Source of the DNA: Alcanivorax profundi
GTDB lineage: Bacteria; Pseudomonadota; Gammaproteobacteria; Pseudomonadales; Alcanivoracaceae
DNA: 64,000 nucleotides
Assembly (NCBI RefSeq): GCF_003597125.1
Contig: NZ_QYYA01000001.1
Span: 1-64,000, forward strand
Direction: 5' to 3'
The position numbers and the translations under genes were made by a program. Positions 53,896 through 63,263 of the stretch are shown here, piece after piece. The notes beneath the pieces are model-generated. The model had not been told where the DNA came from and did no database searches. It saw nothing but the letters and a program-made list of their open reading frames with translations. Each line of letters begins with the position of its first letter. Position 1 is the first letter of the stretch.

Positions 53896-54927
53896 GTGAG
53901 TGCCTCAAAACGCTACCAGGTCTTTATCAGTGCTACCTACCCCGATATGCAGGCGGCCAGGCAGGCATTGATGTTGCCCATGATTGAGCACGGCATGATT
54001 CCGACCGGGCTCGATAGTGCGGCGGCCGATGGCAACACCTTGCTGCCGGTGATCCAGAAACTGATCGAGACCAGCGATTACTTCATTCTGGTGGTGGGCG
54101 GTCGTTATGGACACTTGTCACCCATGGGCCTCAGCGAGATTCATCGCGAATACATTTTTGCGGCCACAAAGCGTAAACCGGTAGTCGCCTTTATCCACGA
54201 CAACCCGGACTTGCTTGATGCGGACCAGCGTGAAGCAACCCGCGATGGTCAGGTGCGCCGTGATGACTTTGTCCGTCTGCTGGAAGAAAAGGTCCCCAGT
54301 TTCCGCTGGACCACCGAAGCCGGGTTGGCCGAGCTGGCTCACAAAGTGATTCCCAACCTGATGCGGGAGCATCGTACACCCGGCTGGGTGCGAGCGGATC
54401 AGCCCGGACTTGGCGGCGGGGCAGAAGCCGAGTCGCTGAAAGCGCGGATCAGTGAGCTGGAGAAAGAACGGGAAGAGTCTCTGGCTCAATCTCGCCCGGC
54501 GCTCAAGACACTGGCCCGAGGCGGTGACCAGGTGGCGCTGGACTACTCCTGTAATGTGTATGAAGGCGGTGATTGCAAGCTGGCCATGGTCACCACCCGG
54601 ATCAGCTGGGATCAGGCGTTTTCCTGTGTGGCACCCCTGATGCTGAACCCTGCCTCTGAGCCTGTGATGCAGAAGGCTCTCGAAGATTTCATCGTGCGCA
54701 AGGCGCTTGCCGATGTGCAGACGGATTTCCCTCGCGCCCATGCTGTGCGCAACGTGGTACTCGCCGCCCACTCTTTTAATCAACTCAAGATCCACCTGCG
54801 CGCCCTGGGGCTCATCAGCAAAGCCCAGGAAACCGACAACCGAGGCCTGCCTCTATGGCAATTGACCGCCCATGGCGACAATACGATGAGTCAGGTGATG
54901 GCGGTCAAGCGTAGCGTCAAACTGTAG
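53896..54927 (+). CDS. DUF4062 domain protein with coiled coil and C-terminal winged-helix-like region
   Basis: A 343-residue protein whose N-terminal KRYQVFISATYPDMQAARQALMLPMIEHGMIPTGLD is the hallmark of DUF4062. ILVVGGRYGHLSPMGLSEIHREYIFA completes the domain by about residue 95. DUF4062 is related in fold to TIR-like domains and often heads putative signalling or defence proteins. A coiled coil (about 173-197) links to a C-terminal part ending in NQLKIHLRALGLI...LWQLTAHGD, which looks like a winged helix. The start is GTG at 53896 with AGGG upstream. The TAG stop shares its last base with a tandem GTTAACA repeat. Confidence 0.8.
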   Translation: MSASKRYQVFISATYPDMQAARQALMLPMIEHGMIPTGLDSAAADGNTLLPVIQKLIETSDYFILVVGGRYGHLSPMGLSEIHREYIFAATKRKPVVAFIHDNPDLLDADQREATRDGQVRRDDFVRLLEEKVPSFRWTTEAGLAELAHKVIPNLMREHRTPGWVRADQPGLGGGAEAESLKARISELEKEREESLAQSRPALKTLARGGDQVALDYSCNVYEGGDCKLAMVTTRISWDQAFSCVAPLMLNPASEPVMQKALEDFIVRKALADVQTDFPRAHAVRNVVLAAHSFNQLKIHLRALGLISKAQETDNRGLPLWQLTAHGDNTMSQVMAVKRSVKL

Positions 54928-55089
54928 TTAACAGTTAACAGTTAACAGTTAACAGTTAACAGCGTACCTGACGCTTCCATCCTTCAAACGCAAGAGGCCG
55001 CGTCCAGCAGTTGGACGCGGCCTCTTGCGTTGCAAACAGCACGGGCATAGCCCGCGCGCTGTTCACTATTCATTGTTAACTGTTCACTT
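54927..55089. repeat. Intergenic palindromic element, copy D, with tandem heptamers
   Basis: Five consecutive GTTAACA heptamers (54927-54961) form the left arm. The inner arms AACGCAAGAGGCCGCGTCCA (54987-55006) and its complement (55012-55031) are a perfect 20-bp stem. The right arm at 55059-55080 is a variant of the family unit and continues into GTTCACT. The stop codons of the DUF4062 gene and proS both overlap the element edges. Bases 55016-55060 are the inverted copy of a 45-bp segment of copy C. Confidence 0.85.
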
Positions 55090-56799
55090 CCCCAACTTCG
55101 CCTTCACGAACGCAACCACCTCATCCGCTGCCACATCGGTATTCTCCGCATCCCCACGGCCCTTGTATTCCAGTACGCCATTGTCCATGCCGCGTTCAGC
55201 GATAACGATGCGGTGGGGGATGCCGAGCAGTTCAGTGTCGGCCAGCTTGACGCCCAGACGCTCTTTTTCGCGGTCGTCAAACAGGACTTCAATCCCGGCG
55301 GCGCTGAGTTCGCGATACAGCTGCTCGGCCAGTTCACGTTCGCGGGGGCTCTTCTTGATGTTCACTGGCACCAGGGCAACCTGGAACGGGGCGATGGCCT
55401 CCGGCCAGATAATGCCGCGGTCGTCGTGGTTCTGCTCGATGGCCGCTGCCACTACCCGGGTGACCCCGATGCCATAGCAGCCCATGGGCATGATCACCGA
55501 CTTGCCGTTTTCGTCGAGCACTTTGGCGCCCAGCGCTTCCGAGTACTTGGTGCCGAGCTGGAAGATGTGGCCCACTTCGATCCCGCGCTTGATGGTCAGT
55601 GATCCTTTGCCATCCGGGCTGGGATCCCCTTCGACCACCTTGCGCAGATCGGCCACTTCCGGCAGCGCCACGTCGCGCTCCCAGTTGATGTTGAAGAAAT
55701 GTTGGCCGTCTTCGTTGGCGCCGGCGCCGAAGTCACTCATTACCGCGACGCTACGGTCAGCAATTGCCTTGAGGGGCAGGTTGACGGGACCGAGTGAGCC
55801 AGGGCCGGCACCGATGGCCTTGCGGATGTCGTCTTCGCTGGCGAATTCCAGCGGCGAGGCAACAGCATCCAGCTTTTCTGCCTTGATATCGTTCAGTTCG
55901 TGATCGCCACGCACCAGCAGCGCCACCAGGGTGCCTTCTTCGGCGCCCTTGACGACCAGAGTCTTGATGGTCTTCTCGATGGCCAGATCAAACTGCTGTA
56001 CCAGGTCGTCAATGGTCTTGGCGTTGGGGGTATCGACCTTTTCCATGGCCGCGCCGGGGGCGGCCCGCTCGGTGGCGGGGGCCAGGGCTTCGGCCAGTTC
56101 CACGTTGGCGGCGAAATCGGAGCTGTCGGAGAACGCAATGTCGTCCTCGCCGGACTCTGCCAACACATGGAATTCATGGCTGGCGGCGCCCCCGATGGCG
56201 CCGGTGTCGGCTTCTACAGGACGGTAATCCAGACCCAGACGGTCAAAAATGGCGCAGTAGGCCCGGTGCATGATCTGGTAGGTCTCAGCCAGGGAATCCA
56301 TATCGGTGTGGAAGGAGTAGGCGTCTTTCATGATGAATTCCCGCGAGCGCATGATGCCGAAGCGGGGACGAATCTCATCGCGGAACTTGGTCTGGATCTG
56401 ATAGAAGTTGGCCGGCAACTGCTTGTAGCTGTGAATCTCGTTGCGGACCATGTCGGTAATCACTTCCTCATGGGTGGGGCCCAGGCAGAAAGGATTGTCG
56501 TGCCGGTCGGTGATGCGCAGCAGCTCGGGGCCGTAGGCCGGCGCCCGCCCGGACTCTTCCCACAGGTCCATGGGCTGCACCACGGGCATCAACACTTCCT
56601 GGGCACCCGCCTTGTCCATTTCCTCGCGGACGATCTGTTCCACCTTGCGCAGTACCCGCAGCCCGCTGGGCAGCCAGGTGTAAAGGCCTGAGGCCAGCTT
56701 GCGCACCAGACCGGCACGCAGCATCAGCTGATGGCTGATGACGACGGCATCAGAGGGAGTTTCCTTGACGGTGGCGAGCAGGTATTGGGAGGTGCGCAT
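55084..56799 (-). CDS. proS: Prolyl-tRNA synthetase, bacterial type
   Basis: Charges tRNA-Pro. The 571-residue enzyme is the long bacterial form with an INS editing domain inserted between motifs 2 and 3. Class II features are seen in [17 protein letters not shown], the [17 protein letters not shown] and [25 protein letters not shown] blocks, and [20 protein letters not shown] for motif 3. The anticodon-binding domain follows. The ATG at 56799 gives the canonical [13 protein letters not shown] start, so 43 upstream in-frame codons are rejected. The TGA stop lies inside repeat copy D. Confidence 0.97.
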   Translation of the reverse strand: MRTSQYLLATVKETPSDAVVISHQLMLRAGLVRKLASGLYTWLPSGLRVLRKVEQIVREEMDKAGAQEVLMPVVQPMDLWEESGRAPAYGPELLRITDRHDNPFCLGPTHEEVITDMVRNEIHSYKQLPANFYQIQTKFRDEIRPRFGIMRSREFIMKDAYSFHTDMDSLAETYQIMHRAYCAIFDRLGLDYRPVEADTGAIGGAASHEFHVLAESGEDDIAFSDSSDFAANVELAEALAPATERAAPGAAMEKVDTPNAKTIDDLVQQFDLAIEKTIKTLVVKGAEEGTLVALLVRGDHELNDIKAEKLDAVASPLEFASEDDIRKAIGAGPGSLGPVNLPLKAIADRSVAVMSDFGAGANEDGQHFFNINWERDVALPEVADLRKVVEGDPSPDGKGSLTIKRGIEVGHIFQLGTKYSEALGAKVLDENGKSVIMPMGCYGIGVTRVVAAAIEQNHDDRGIIWPEAIAPFQVALVPVNIKKSPRERELAEQLYRELSAAGIEVLFDDREKERLGVKLADTELLGIPHRIVIAERGMDNGVLEYKGRGDAENTDVAADEVVAFVKAKLGK

Positions 56800-56941
56800 A
56801 GGATGTCTTTGTTCTGTGGTTTCAAGAGGGCACCATTCTATGAAAGAAGGGCTGCCGTCACCAGATGTGTGTCGCAATCGGAGCTGGGTTTGCCGGACGG
56901 GTTTGACTACGCTTGGGGTTTTGCTCAATGGGAGAGTTCGA

Positions 56942-57349
56942 ATGTTGAATGCGGAACAGGTGCAGGCGGTGATTTACGAAGGGTTGCCTGCGGCCTCGGA
57001 AGAAGGGCTGGTGGTGGAGTCCATTGGTGATCGGCGGGCGCGGGTGCGCAGCCCGTTTCGACCTTCTGCCCTGCGCCCCGGTGGCACGCTTTCCGGTCCT
57101 ACCATGATGGGGCTGGCGGATGCGGCCATGTATGCTGCGGTGCTCGGTGCGTTGGGACGGGTGGAGATGGCGGTGACCCAGAATCTCAATATCAATTTCC
57201 TGTCTCGCCCGGCCCAGAAAGACTTGATAGCGGAGGCAGTGATCCTGCGATTGGGGCGCCGTTCGGCGGTGCTGGAAGTGCAGCTGTTCAGCGAAGGTGG
57301 CGATGATATGGTGGCTCACGTTACCGGGACCTACGCGCTGCCACAGTGA
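56942..57349 (+). CDS. PaaI-family hotdog-fold thioesterase
   Basis: A 135-residue protein of the PaaI/YdiI type that probably hydrolyses acyl-CoA esters. The central helix and catalytic region is [26 protein letters not shown], followed by the strand [26 protein letters not shown] lies 8 nt before the ATG at 56942. It is divergent from proS and convergent with tamB, as a single-gene unit. The substrate is unknown. Confidence 0.85.
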   Translation: MLNAEQVQAVIYEGLPAASEEGLVVESIGDRRARVRSPFRPSALRPGGTLSGPTMMGLADAAMYAAVLGALGRVEMAVTQNLNINFLSRPAQKDLIAEAVILRLGRRSAVLEVQLFSEGGDDMVAHVTGTYALPQ

Positions 57350-57404
57350 GCGACAAGCGATCGTGCCTCAGTCTGGGGAAATCAGGGGCAAGCGGGTAGG
57401 CTGC

Positions 57405-60400
57405 CTAGCGCAGTTCCTTCTCCCAAATAATATCCAGGCTGTTTGCCTCCGTACTGGAACGGGCTTCCAGGTGCAGGCTACGGGTCAGGGTATAGCGCAG
57501 CATGACCGTGGACACTGCATCAAAGAGGCCTATGGCATAGGTCAGATAGAGCCGGTCTGAGAGCTGTTTTCCCAGCATCAGGGAGGCATCGTCGGTTTCC
57601 CAGTCGCTGCCAACACTGATGTCATCCACGCCGATCTTGTCGCCAATCTTTTCTGTGACGCCGCTGCCTTTTTCCAGTCCGTAAAGCGCAAGGGCTTGAG
57701 CGATGCGGTTGGCGTCGCTGTTGGAGCCACTTTCCAGTGGCCGGCCGGTGAGCAGGTAGGACATTACCTGGCTTTGTTCCATGCCGGGGTCGGAGAACAG
57801 GCTGGCTTCTGGTTCTTGCAAGGTGCCGCCCAATTGCACCCCGACGGTGATCGCCTCGCTCGGTACCTTACGGATTGCGCGGATATCCAGCCCGGGGTTA
57901 TCCGGTGCACCCTGGAAAATCAGCCGGCCATCACTGATCGCCAGATTCTGGCCGTAGGCCCGGTAGCGGCCTTCACGAACGACAAGCTCTCCGTTCAGCT
58001 GAGGAGGGCGTTGAGGTTTCTGCTCAATCGTCAGCGTGCCTCCCAGGGTGGCATCAAGACCGAATCCCTTGAAGTACACCTGGTCGCCCAATGTCACGGT
58101 GACATTCAGAGAGAGGGGCAGGCTGCCGTTGTCTTCGCCTTGCTGATGTACCAGCACCTGGTCACGGCTCACGGTGATGGCATTCTCTGGCAGTTCCACC
58201 GGGTGGATGTCCGCCTCCGGGATGATCAGGCTGCCGGTCAGTGCCAGTGCTTCAAGGTTGCCCTGTAACTGTAGATCGGGACTGAGAAGAACGCGGGCAT
58301 CGGGTCGGTTGGCCACCAGCAGGTTCTGGCCGCTAACCGTGAGGGACAGCGACAGGGGCCAGGGGTGCGGTTGGATACTGCCAGACAAGGTGGCCTTGCC
58401 GTCGCCCATGATGGCCTGACCATTGACAGCGATGTCTCCGTCAGGGGAGCCCGATAGCACTAGTGTGACATCACTGATGGCGGTGCCCAGCGCAGGCACC
58501 AGCGCCTGACCGTTCAGGAGTTGTATCTGGCCATCTATGTGCGGGGCGCGCAGGCTCCCGGCGAGCTCAACATCGGCCCGCAGAGTGCCTTCGATATCGC
58601 GCAGGTCGGCGGTGAACAATTCGATAATGCCCAGCGAGTGGAGCATCAGATTTATGTCGCCTTGCACAGGGGAGTCAGCTTGCAGGCCGTGGCGCAAGGT
58701 CGCTCTGGCCTCGCCCAGGCTCGATGCCAGTTGCAGTTGACTGTCGAGTTGCCGGTTTTTTAGCTGGCTGTGTACTGACAGGGTATGGATGTCCAGGGGA
58801 GGAGGCGCATCCTGCGCATTCACACTGATGCTTGCCCCCTGTGTTTGCGCGTGCAGCTCACCTTGGGGGTTATCGATGCTGCCCTCGATGGCGACCGTTG
58901 CCTCGAGACGGCCTTCCAAAGTGAAGTCCGGACCGGTCAGGGGGGACAGCAGGGACAGGGGGAGCGATTGGACAGAGCCTTGTACCTGTATGTGGTTATC
59001 CGCCTGATAGGTACCTTGCACACACAGGGCGCTGTCGTCCTGGCGAAGGCAGAACGGCGCCAGTGACTGGTTCTCGGCTGACAGGGTCAGGGCGCTGGTC
59101 TGTTGTTGCTGCCATTGGCCCAGTGCTTCGTGGACGATCCGGCTTTGTGTGACGTCACCTTGCCAGCGCAGGGTGGTGTCCAGTGCACCGTTGAGATGGG
59201 TTTCAAGGGTAAGACTCTGTTGCGTGGCGCTGACGGTCAGTTGGTGCTGTTGCCGAGTGCCGGCCAGGGTCAGGTCTAGCGTTTCCAGTCGCTGTTGGTG
59301 ATCTTGCTGGATCTGATTGGCATTGAGGGTCAGCTGCTGGGGTTGTGAGCCGAGTCCCAGATCCTGAAAGCGGGCGGTGAGGGTGCCCAGGGACCATTGT
59401 TGCCAGCCGGTTTGTTGGCCATTTAGCTGTCCACTGGCTCGTGGGCTGTTCAGTTCACCGCGCAGGGCGATCTGCCCAGACAGGTTACCGTCCAGGTCCG
59501 GGTGTATCTGGTTGAGGCGCTGCAGCTTCAGTGTGCTGTCGATCTGCCAATCGGGCAGAAGGTTGCCTTTCAGGTGGGCTTGGTTATCGCCAAAGCGGGC
59601 TGCGGCCGTCAGGGCCAGCCGTTGTCGTTGGCTGTAGAGTTCCGCCTGCACAGAGAGCGGTTGCCGTCGCAGTTGCCCGTTTACCTTGAGATGGCTGGGG
59701 GACAGCACCCACTCATTGTTGTCGTAACGGCCCTTGCTGTTGCCATTAATAGTAAGTTGTCCGGGTAGCTCGGGGGACAGAATTTCCGGATTCAGGTTGC
59801 CCTGTAGGTTCACGTCCCAGCGCAGGGGGCCATAAAGCAGTTGACCATTGGCCTGAAGAGTCTGCTTGCCTTGCGTGAGGGTCAGGTTTTCCAGTGACAG
59901 ACCGTCATCAATCCGTGAGCCGGTCATGTTGATGGCCACGGCCAGCTTGTCCCGGATTAGCCCGGTTTTTGCGTCGAGCTGCAGGGTGTCGAGAAGACCT
60001 CGGGTGTAGAGGGTTCCCTCGGTGAGTGTTAGTACAGGTGTTTGGTTCAGCGGCAGCGGTTGGGCCGGCCATTGGTGCAATAGTGCCAGCCGTGGTTGGT
60101 CTTGCTGCCATTCGATGGTGCCTTCACTTTTCACGGTGACGGGATGTTGCAATTGATGGTTGATCTGCAGTGTGTCGATAGGACCTTTTACTTGCAGTTG
60201 GCCGCTGGCCTGCTGGGCTGTCAGGGTCTCAGAAGGCGGGAGTGGCAGTGTCCAGTCGACGTTGGCGTCAACAGTGATTGGGCCGGTCAAGGAACCCTGG
60301 CCAGACACAGTGAGACGGGTATCGGCGACGGTGGTGGTGTTCAGGTGTGCGATCTGAAACCGCCGCCAGGCTACCAGTCGACGGCCATGTACATCGCCAA

Positions 60401-60851
60401 CAATTCGGGTGTTGTTGAGCCGTATTTCCTTGGCATCCAGGGTTTCAATACGCACACCAAACGGCAGGGATAGGCTGTCTGGCAACGTTATTGACGGGGC
60501 TGTATCAGAAGGTTCGCTCGCCTCTGTGCTGATCAGTAACGACCCAAGTCTCAGATACTCCAGATCCAGCCAGCCCTGTGTGAGACTGCGTGGAATTAGG
60601 GCCACACGCCCCTGGTCCAGCTGAATATTCAGCGTGCCGTTGCGGTAATGAAGCCCTTCTAGAGCTACCGAGTCGAGCAGATTTCCTTCCCAGTGCTCCA
60701 GGGTGAGTTCGCCTGGAATCCACTGCCTGGCTTGCTCAAACAGCCATTGGTTTCCTGTACTGGTGCCCAGCAACAGCCAGAGTATTGTGGCCAGCACCAA
60801 TAGCAATAACAGCAGTGACCGGAGCAGGAACTGCAGGCTTCGTGCTATCAC
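57405..60851 (-). CDS. tamB: Translocation and assembly module inner-membrane component TamB
   Basis: A 1148-residue protein with one N-terminal membrane helix (LQFLLRSLLLLLLVLATILWLLL) and a very long repetitive beta-rich part that should form a groove across the periplasm. The conserved TamB (DUF490) C-terminal domain holds VREGRYRAYGQNLAISDGRLIFQGAPDNPGLDIRAIR, SQVMSYLLTGRPL and GVDDISVGSDWE. With TamA it helps outer-membrane protein assembly, and AsmA-like relatives carry phospholipids between membranes. Its start overlaps the tamA stop by 4 nt. Confidence 0.93.
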   Translation of the reverse strand: MIARSLQFLLRSLLLLLLVLATILWLLLGTSTGNQWLFEQARQWIPGELTLEHWEGNLLDSVALEGLHYRNGTLNIQLDQGRVALIPRSLTQGWLDLEYLRLGSLLISTEASEPSDTAPSITLPDSLSLPFGVRIETLDAKEIRLNNTRIVGDVHGRRLVAWRRFQIAHLNTTTVADTRLTVSGQGSLTGPITVDANVDWTLPLPPSETLTAQQASGQLQVKGPIDTLQINHQLQHPVTVKSEGTIEWQQDQPRLALLHQWPAQPLPLNQTPVLTLTEGTLYTRGLLDTLQLDAKTGLIRDKLAVAINMTGSRIDDGLSLENLTLTQGKQTLQANGQLLYGPLRWDVNLQGNLNPEILSPELPGQLTINGNSKGRYDNNEWVLSPSHLKVNGQLRRQPLSVQAELYSQRQRLALTAAARFGDNQAHLKGNLLPDWQIDSTLKLQRLNQIHPDLDGNLSGQIALRGELNSPRASGQLNGQQTGWQQWSLGTLTARFQDLGLGSQPQQLTLNANQIQQDHQQRLETLDLTLAGTRQQHQLTVSATQQSLTLETHLNGALDTTLRWQGDVTQSRIVHEALGQWQQQQTSALTLSAENQSLAPFCLRQDDSALCVQGTYQADNHIQVQGSVQSLPLSLLSPLTGPDFTLEGRLEATVAIEGSIDNPQGELHAQTQGASISVNAQDAPPPLDIHTLSVHSQLKNRQLDSQLQLASSLGEARATLRHGLQADSPVQGDINLMLHSLGIIELFTADLRDIEGTLRADVELAGSLRAPHIDGQIQLLNGQALVPALGTAISDVTLVLSGSPDGDIAVNGQAIMGDGKATLSGSIQPHPWPLSLSLTVSGQNLLVANRPDARVLLSPDLQLQGNLEALALTGSLIIPEADIHPVELPENAITVSRDQVLVHQQGEDNGSLPLSLNVTVTLGDQVYFKGFGLDATLGGTLTIEQKPQRPPQLNGELVVREGRYRAYGQNLAISDGRLIFQGAPDNPGLDIRAIRKVPSEAITVGVQLGGTLQEPEASLFSDPGMEQSQVMSYLLTGRPLESGSNSDANRIAQALALYGLEKGSGVTEKIGDKIGVDDISVGSDWETDDASLMLGKQLSDRLYLTYAIGLFDAVSTVMLRYTLTRSLHLEARSSTEANSLDIIWEKELR

Positions 60852-62611
60852 AAGTCAGGCCCCATGCTCAGATGTATCCGCCAATCACGGTGTTCATCAA
60901 TGGCTCGGGCAATATCCAGCCGGATGGGGCCAAGCGGAGAGCGCCAGCGAACCCCCAGCCCGGCACTGTGGCGGGGTTCGAACTCATTGATCGTATTAAA
61001 GGCGTTGCCGGCATCGGTAAAGGCGGCAAGATGCCAGCGTTCGGTAATGGGGTGATCTACTTCCAGTGAACCTGTGGCGAGATGGCGACCACCAATCACG
61101 TCGCCACTTTCGTCCTCGGGCCCCAGCGATTCGTAAGCGAAGCCTCGCACGCTGGAATCGCCACCGGCAAAGAAACGGATGGAGGCGGGCAACTCGGTGA
61201 CGTCGGTAACTTCGGTGTACCCCAGCTCACCGCGGATCAGTACTCTGCCTCCGGCAAAGGGGAATAGCAGTTTTCCGCTGGGCGCGAATTGCATGAAGGA
61301 TGCCGTGGAGGACAGCCCCTCGTGGGCAAAGCGGATTTTGCCATTGAGGCGCCAGCCAAAGGTGGGATAGATCGGGTCATTGGCTTTAATCCGGCTAAGC
61401 TGGTAGCCCGGAATCAGCAGTTCGGCCTGGTCCACTTCATCCGCGACTTGCCAGGTTTCGCGCAGGTACTCCAGAGAGACTGTGCTGACCCACTTGTTGT
61501 CCAGTTCGCGGATATAGTCCGCGCCCGTGCTCCAGCGTTCGTTGGCGTTGCTGTCGGTATCTTCGTTGACATAACTGGTATGTAGATCAAGGCGCTCACG
61601 CAGAGGGTCGCTGAGTGGGATCTGATAGCTGGCCCCGGCCCCCTGCTGGACTTCTGAGAGTTCAGTTTCAGCACGGAAACGGTGGCCGAACCGGTTCACT
61701 CGACGGTTTTCTATCCCAAGCCGGACTCTTGGTCCCGTGTCGGTGCTGAATCCCAGGCCGGTCAGCAATGACCAGCGGTTATTGTCGGTGACATTGATGC
61801 TGATTGGGATACGATGCGTTTCCTGGTCGGGTTGGCCTTTCTCGATCCGTGCAGCACTGAAGTATCCGGCACCCAGTAAGCCTTGCTGGGTTTGCAGGAC
61901 TTGTTTGCTATCGTACGGGCTGCCTTCCTGGAAACGCACATAGGCACGGACCAGGTCGTCGTTCAGGCTACTGCCGGTCAAGGTCACTTCACCAAAGCGA
62001 TAGCGGGGGCCACTGTGCACCTCAAGTTCAATGTAGGCATGGCGCGATTGGGTGTCGACCTTCAAGATGTTTCGGGTGAGGCGTCCTTCCAGATAGCCAC
62101 GGTTGATGAGGTTCTGCTGCAACGCTTTTTTTAGCCTGGTGTACTGCTCATGTTCAAGTCGTTCATCCAAGCGTAACCGGCTCTGTTCGATCAGTTGCTG
62201 GAAGGCGGGGTCTGCAGCAGCTTCTCCACTGATGCGAATGTCTGCCCGCTTGAGAATGACAGGCGGACCTGTCTGAACATCAAGGGTGGCGTGTGTGCAG
62301 CTGTCACTCTGCACATCGGCGCTCAAGGCAAGGGTGCTATCGTAGTAACCCATGGCTTGTAGCGCTTCGGTGGCGTTGCCAAGGACCTGACGGCGAATCA
62401 ATCCGTACTGGGCGGGAGGAGGCTGGCAGGGATAGCGGGACAGGTCGATCAGGGCGCGAATGTTATCGATCACGGGCTTGTCGGCATTGCCGGTAATATG
62501 CAAAACCGGCTCTCCCCGGGCTGCCAATACGGCCAGCGGGAGGCATAGCAACACCATGGCTGTCCAGCCTGGCACCAGCGCACGCTTCAATCGAATATCC
62601 CTGTCAGTCAT
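60848..62611 (-). CDS. tamA: Translocation and assembly module outer-membrane component TamA
   Basis: A 587-residue Omp85-family protein with a signal peptide (MVLLCLPLAVLAARG). Three POTRA-like modules fill about residues 30-270, for example KRADIRISGEAAADPAFQQL and RYRFGEVTLTGSSLNDD. A 16-strand barrel follows, with the Omp85 motif seen as FFAGGDSSVRGFAYESLGP. GLGVRWRSPLGPIRLDIA near the end and the final MGPDL complete the barrel. It is translationally coupled to tamB, forming the TamAB complex. Confidence 0.94.
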   Translation of the reverse strand: MTDRDIRLKRALVPGWTAMVLLCLPLAVLAARGEPVLHITGNADKPVIDNIRALIDLSRYPCQPPPAQYGLIRRQVLGNATEALQAMGYYDSTLALSADVQSDSCTHATLDVQTGPPVILKRADIRISGEAAADPAFQQLIEQSRLRLDERLEHEQYTRLKKALQQNLINRGYLEGRLTRNILKVDTQSRHAYIELEVHSGPRYRFGEVTLTGSSLNDDLVRAYVRFQEGSPYDSKQVLQTQQGLLGAGYFSAARIEKGQPDQETHRIPISINVTDNNRWSLLTGLGFSTDTGPRVRLGIENRRVNRFGHRFRAETELSEVQQGAGASYQIPLSDPLRERLDLHTSYVNEDTDSNANERWSTGADYIRELDNKWVSTVSLEYLRETWQVADEVDQAELLIPGYQLSRIKANDPIYPTFGWRLNGKIRFAHEGLSSTASFMQFAPSGKLLFPFAGGRVLIRGELGYTEVTDVTELPASIRFFAGGDSSVRGFAYESLGPEDESGDVIGGRHLATGSLEVDHPITERWHLAAFTDAGNAFNTINEFEPRHSAGLGVRWRSPLGPIRLDIARAIDEHRDWRIHLSMGPDL

Positions 62612-62684
62612 TGGCAGACAGTGTAAGCGAAGCGGGCTGGGACGAGAACGGTTTGTCTGCGATCTGTTTGCGGTCTAGCGCGCC

Positions 62685-63263
62685 TTACTCTTCTGGTTCG
62701 GCGTCTCTCTGCTGACCTTTCTCCCGTTGGTATTCGCTGGCGCTGGGGCGTTTTTTAAGGCGTCGCTGGAGGGTGCGGCGATGAATACCCAGTGCGTCGG
62801 CGGCACGGGAAATATTGCCGTCGTGGGCCTCCAGGGTACGCTGAATATGCTCCCACTCGAGGCGCTGCAGTGACGGGGGCGTTTGCGGCAGTGCGGGTGA
62901 CAGGCTGGCAGGGTCGGCGGCGAGGGCGTCGAGGATATCCGCGGGGGTTGCCGGTTTGGTCAGGTAATTGTGTGCGCCTCGATGGGTGGCTGCCACAGCG
63001 GCGGCGATGCTGCCATAGCCGGTGAGTAACAAGACGCGGCATTGTGGGAAACGTTCGAGGATTGGGGAGATCAGATCCAGGCCATTGTCTGGACCCAGAT
63101 TCTGATCCAGGACAGCGGCATCAAGCCGGGCCAGCTGTTGAAGCTGCACGAGTGTGGTGCCTGCGTCATGGGTGACGGTGACATGCACGCCGTGTCGACT
63201 GAGTGCCTGGCGGGTCTGTTCGGCGAGCAACTCGTCATCTTCTACCAGCAGCAAGTGAGTCAT
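62685..63263 (-). CDS. Redox response regulator, RegA/PrrA/ActR/RoxR family
   Basis: A 192-residue two-component regulator. The receiver begins THLLLVEDDELLAEQ, with phosphoacceptor Asp in AAVLDQNLGPDNG, Thr in LLLTGYGS and Lys in YLTKPATP. A proline-rich linker leads to a short Fis-type helix-turn-helix, NISRAADALGIHRRTLQRRLKKR, typical of RegA-type regulators. The ATG at 63263 overlaps the stop of the kinase gene by 4 nt (ATGA), which also fixes the start. Known homologues control respiration and redox genes. Confidence 0.88.
   Translation of the reverse strand: MTHLLLVEDDELLAEQTRQALSRHGVHVTVTHDAGTTLVQLQQLARLDAAVLDQNLGPDNGLDLISPILERFPQCRVLLLTGYGSIAAAVAATHRGAHNYLTKPATPADILDALAADPASLSPALPQTPPSLQRLEWEHIQRTLEAHDGNISRAADALGIHRRTLQRRLKKRPSASEYQREKGQQRDAEPEE

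Noticed and set aside
54927-54961. Tandem GTTAACA heptamers considered as a CRISPR array or centromere-like iterons for ParA
   Set aside because: There are no spacers, so it is not CRISPR. It is part of a dispersed palindrome also found far from parA, so partition iterons are unlikely.
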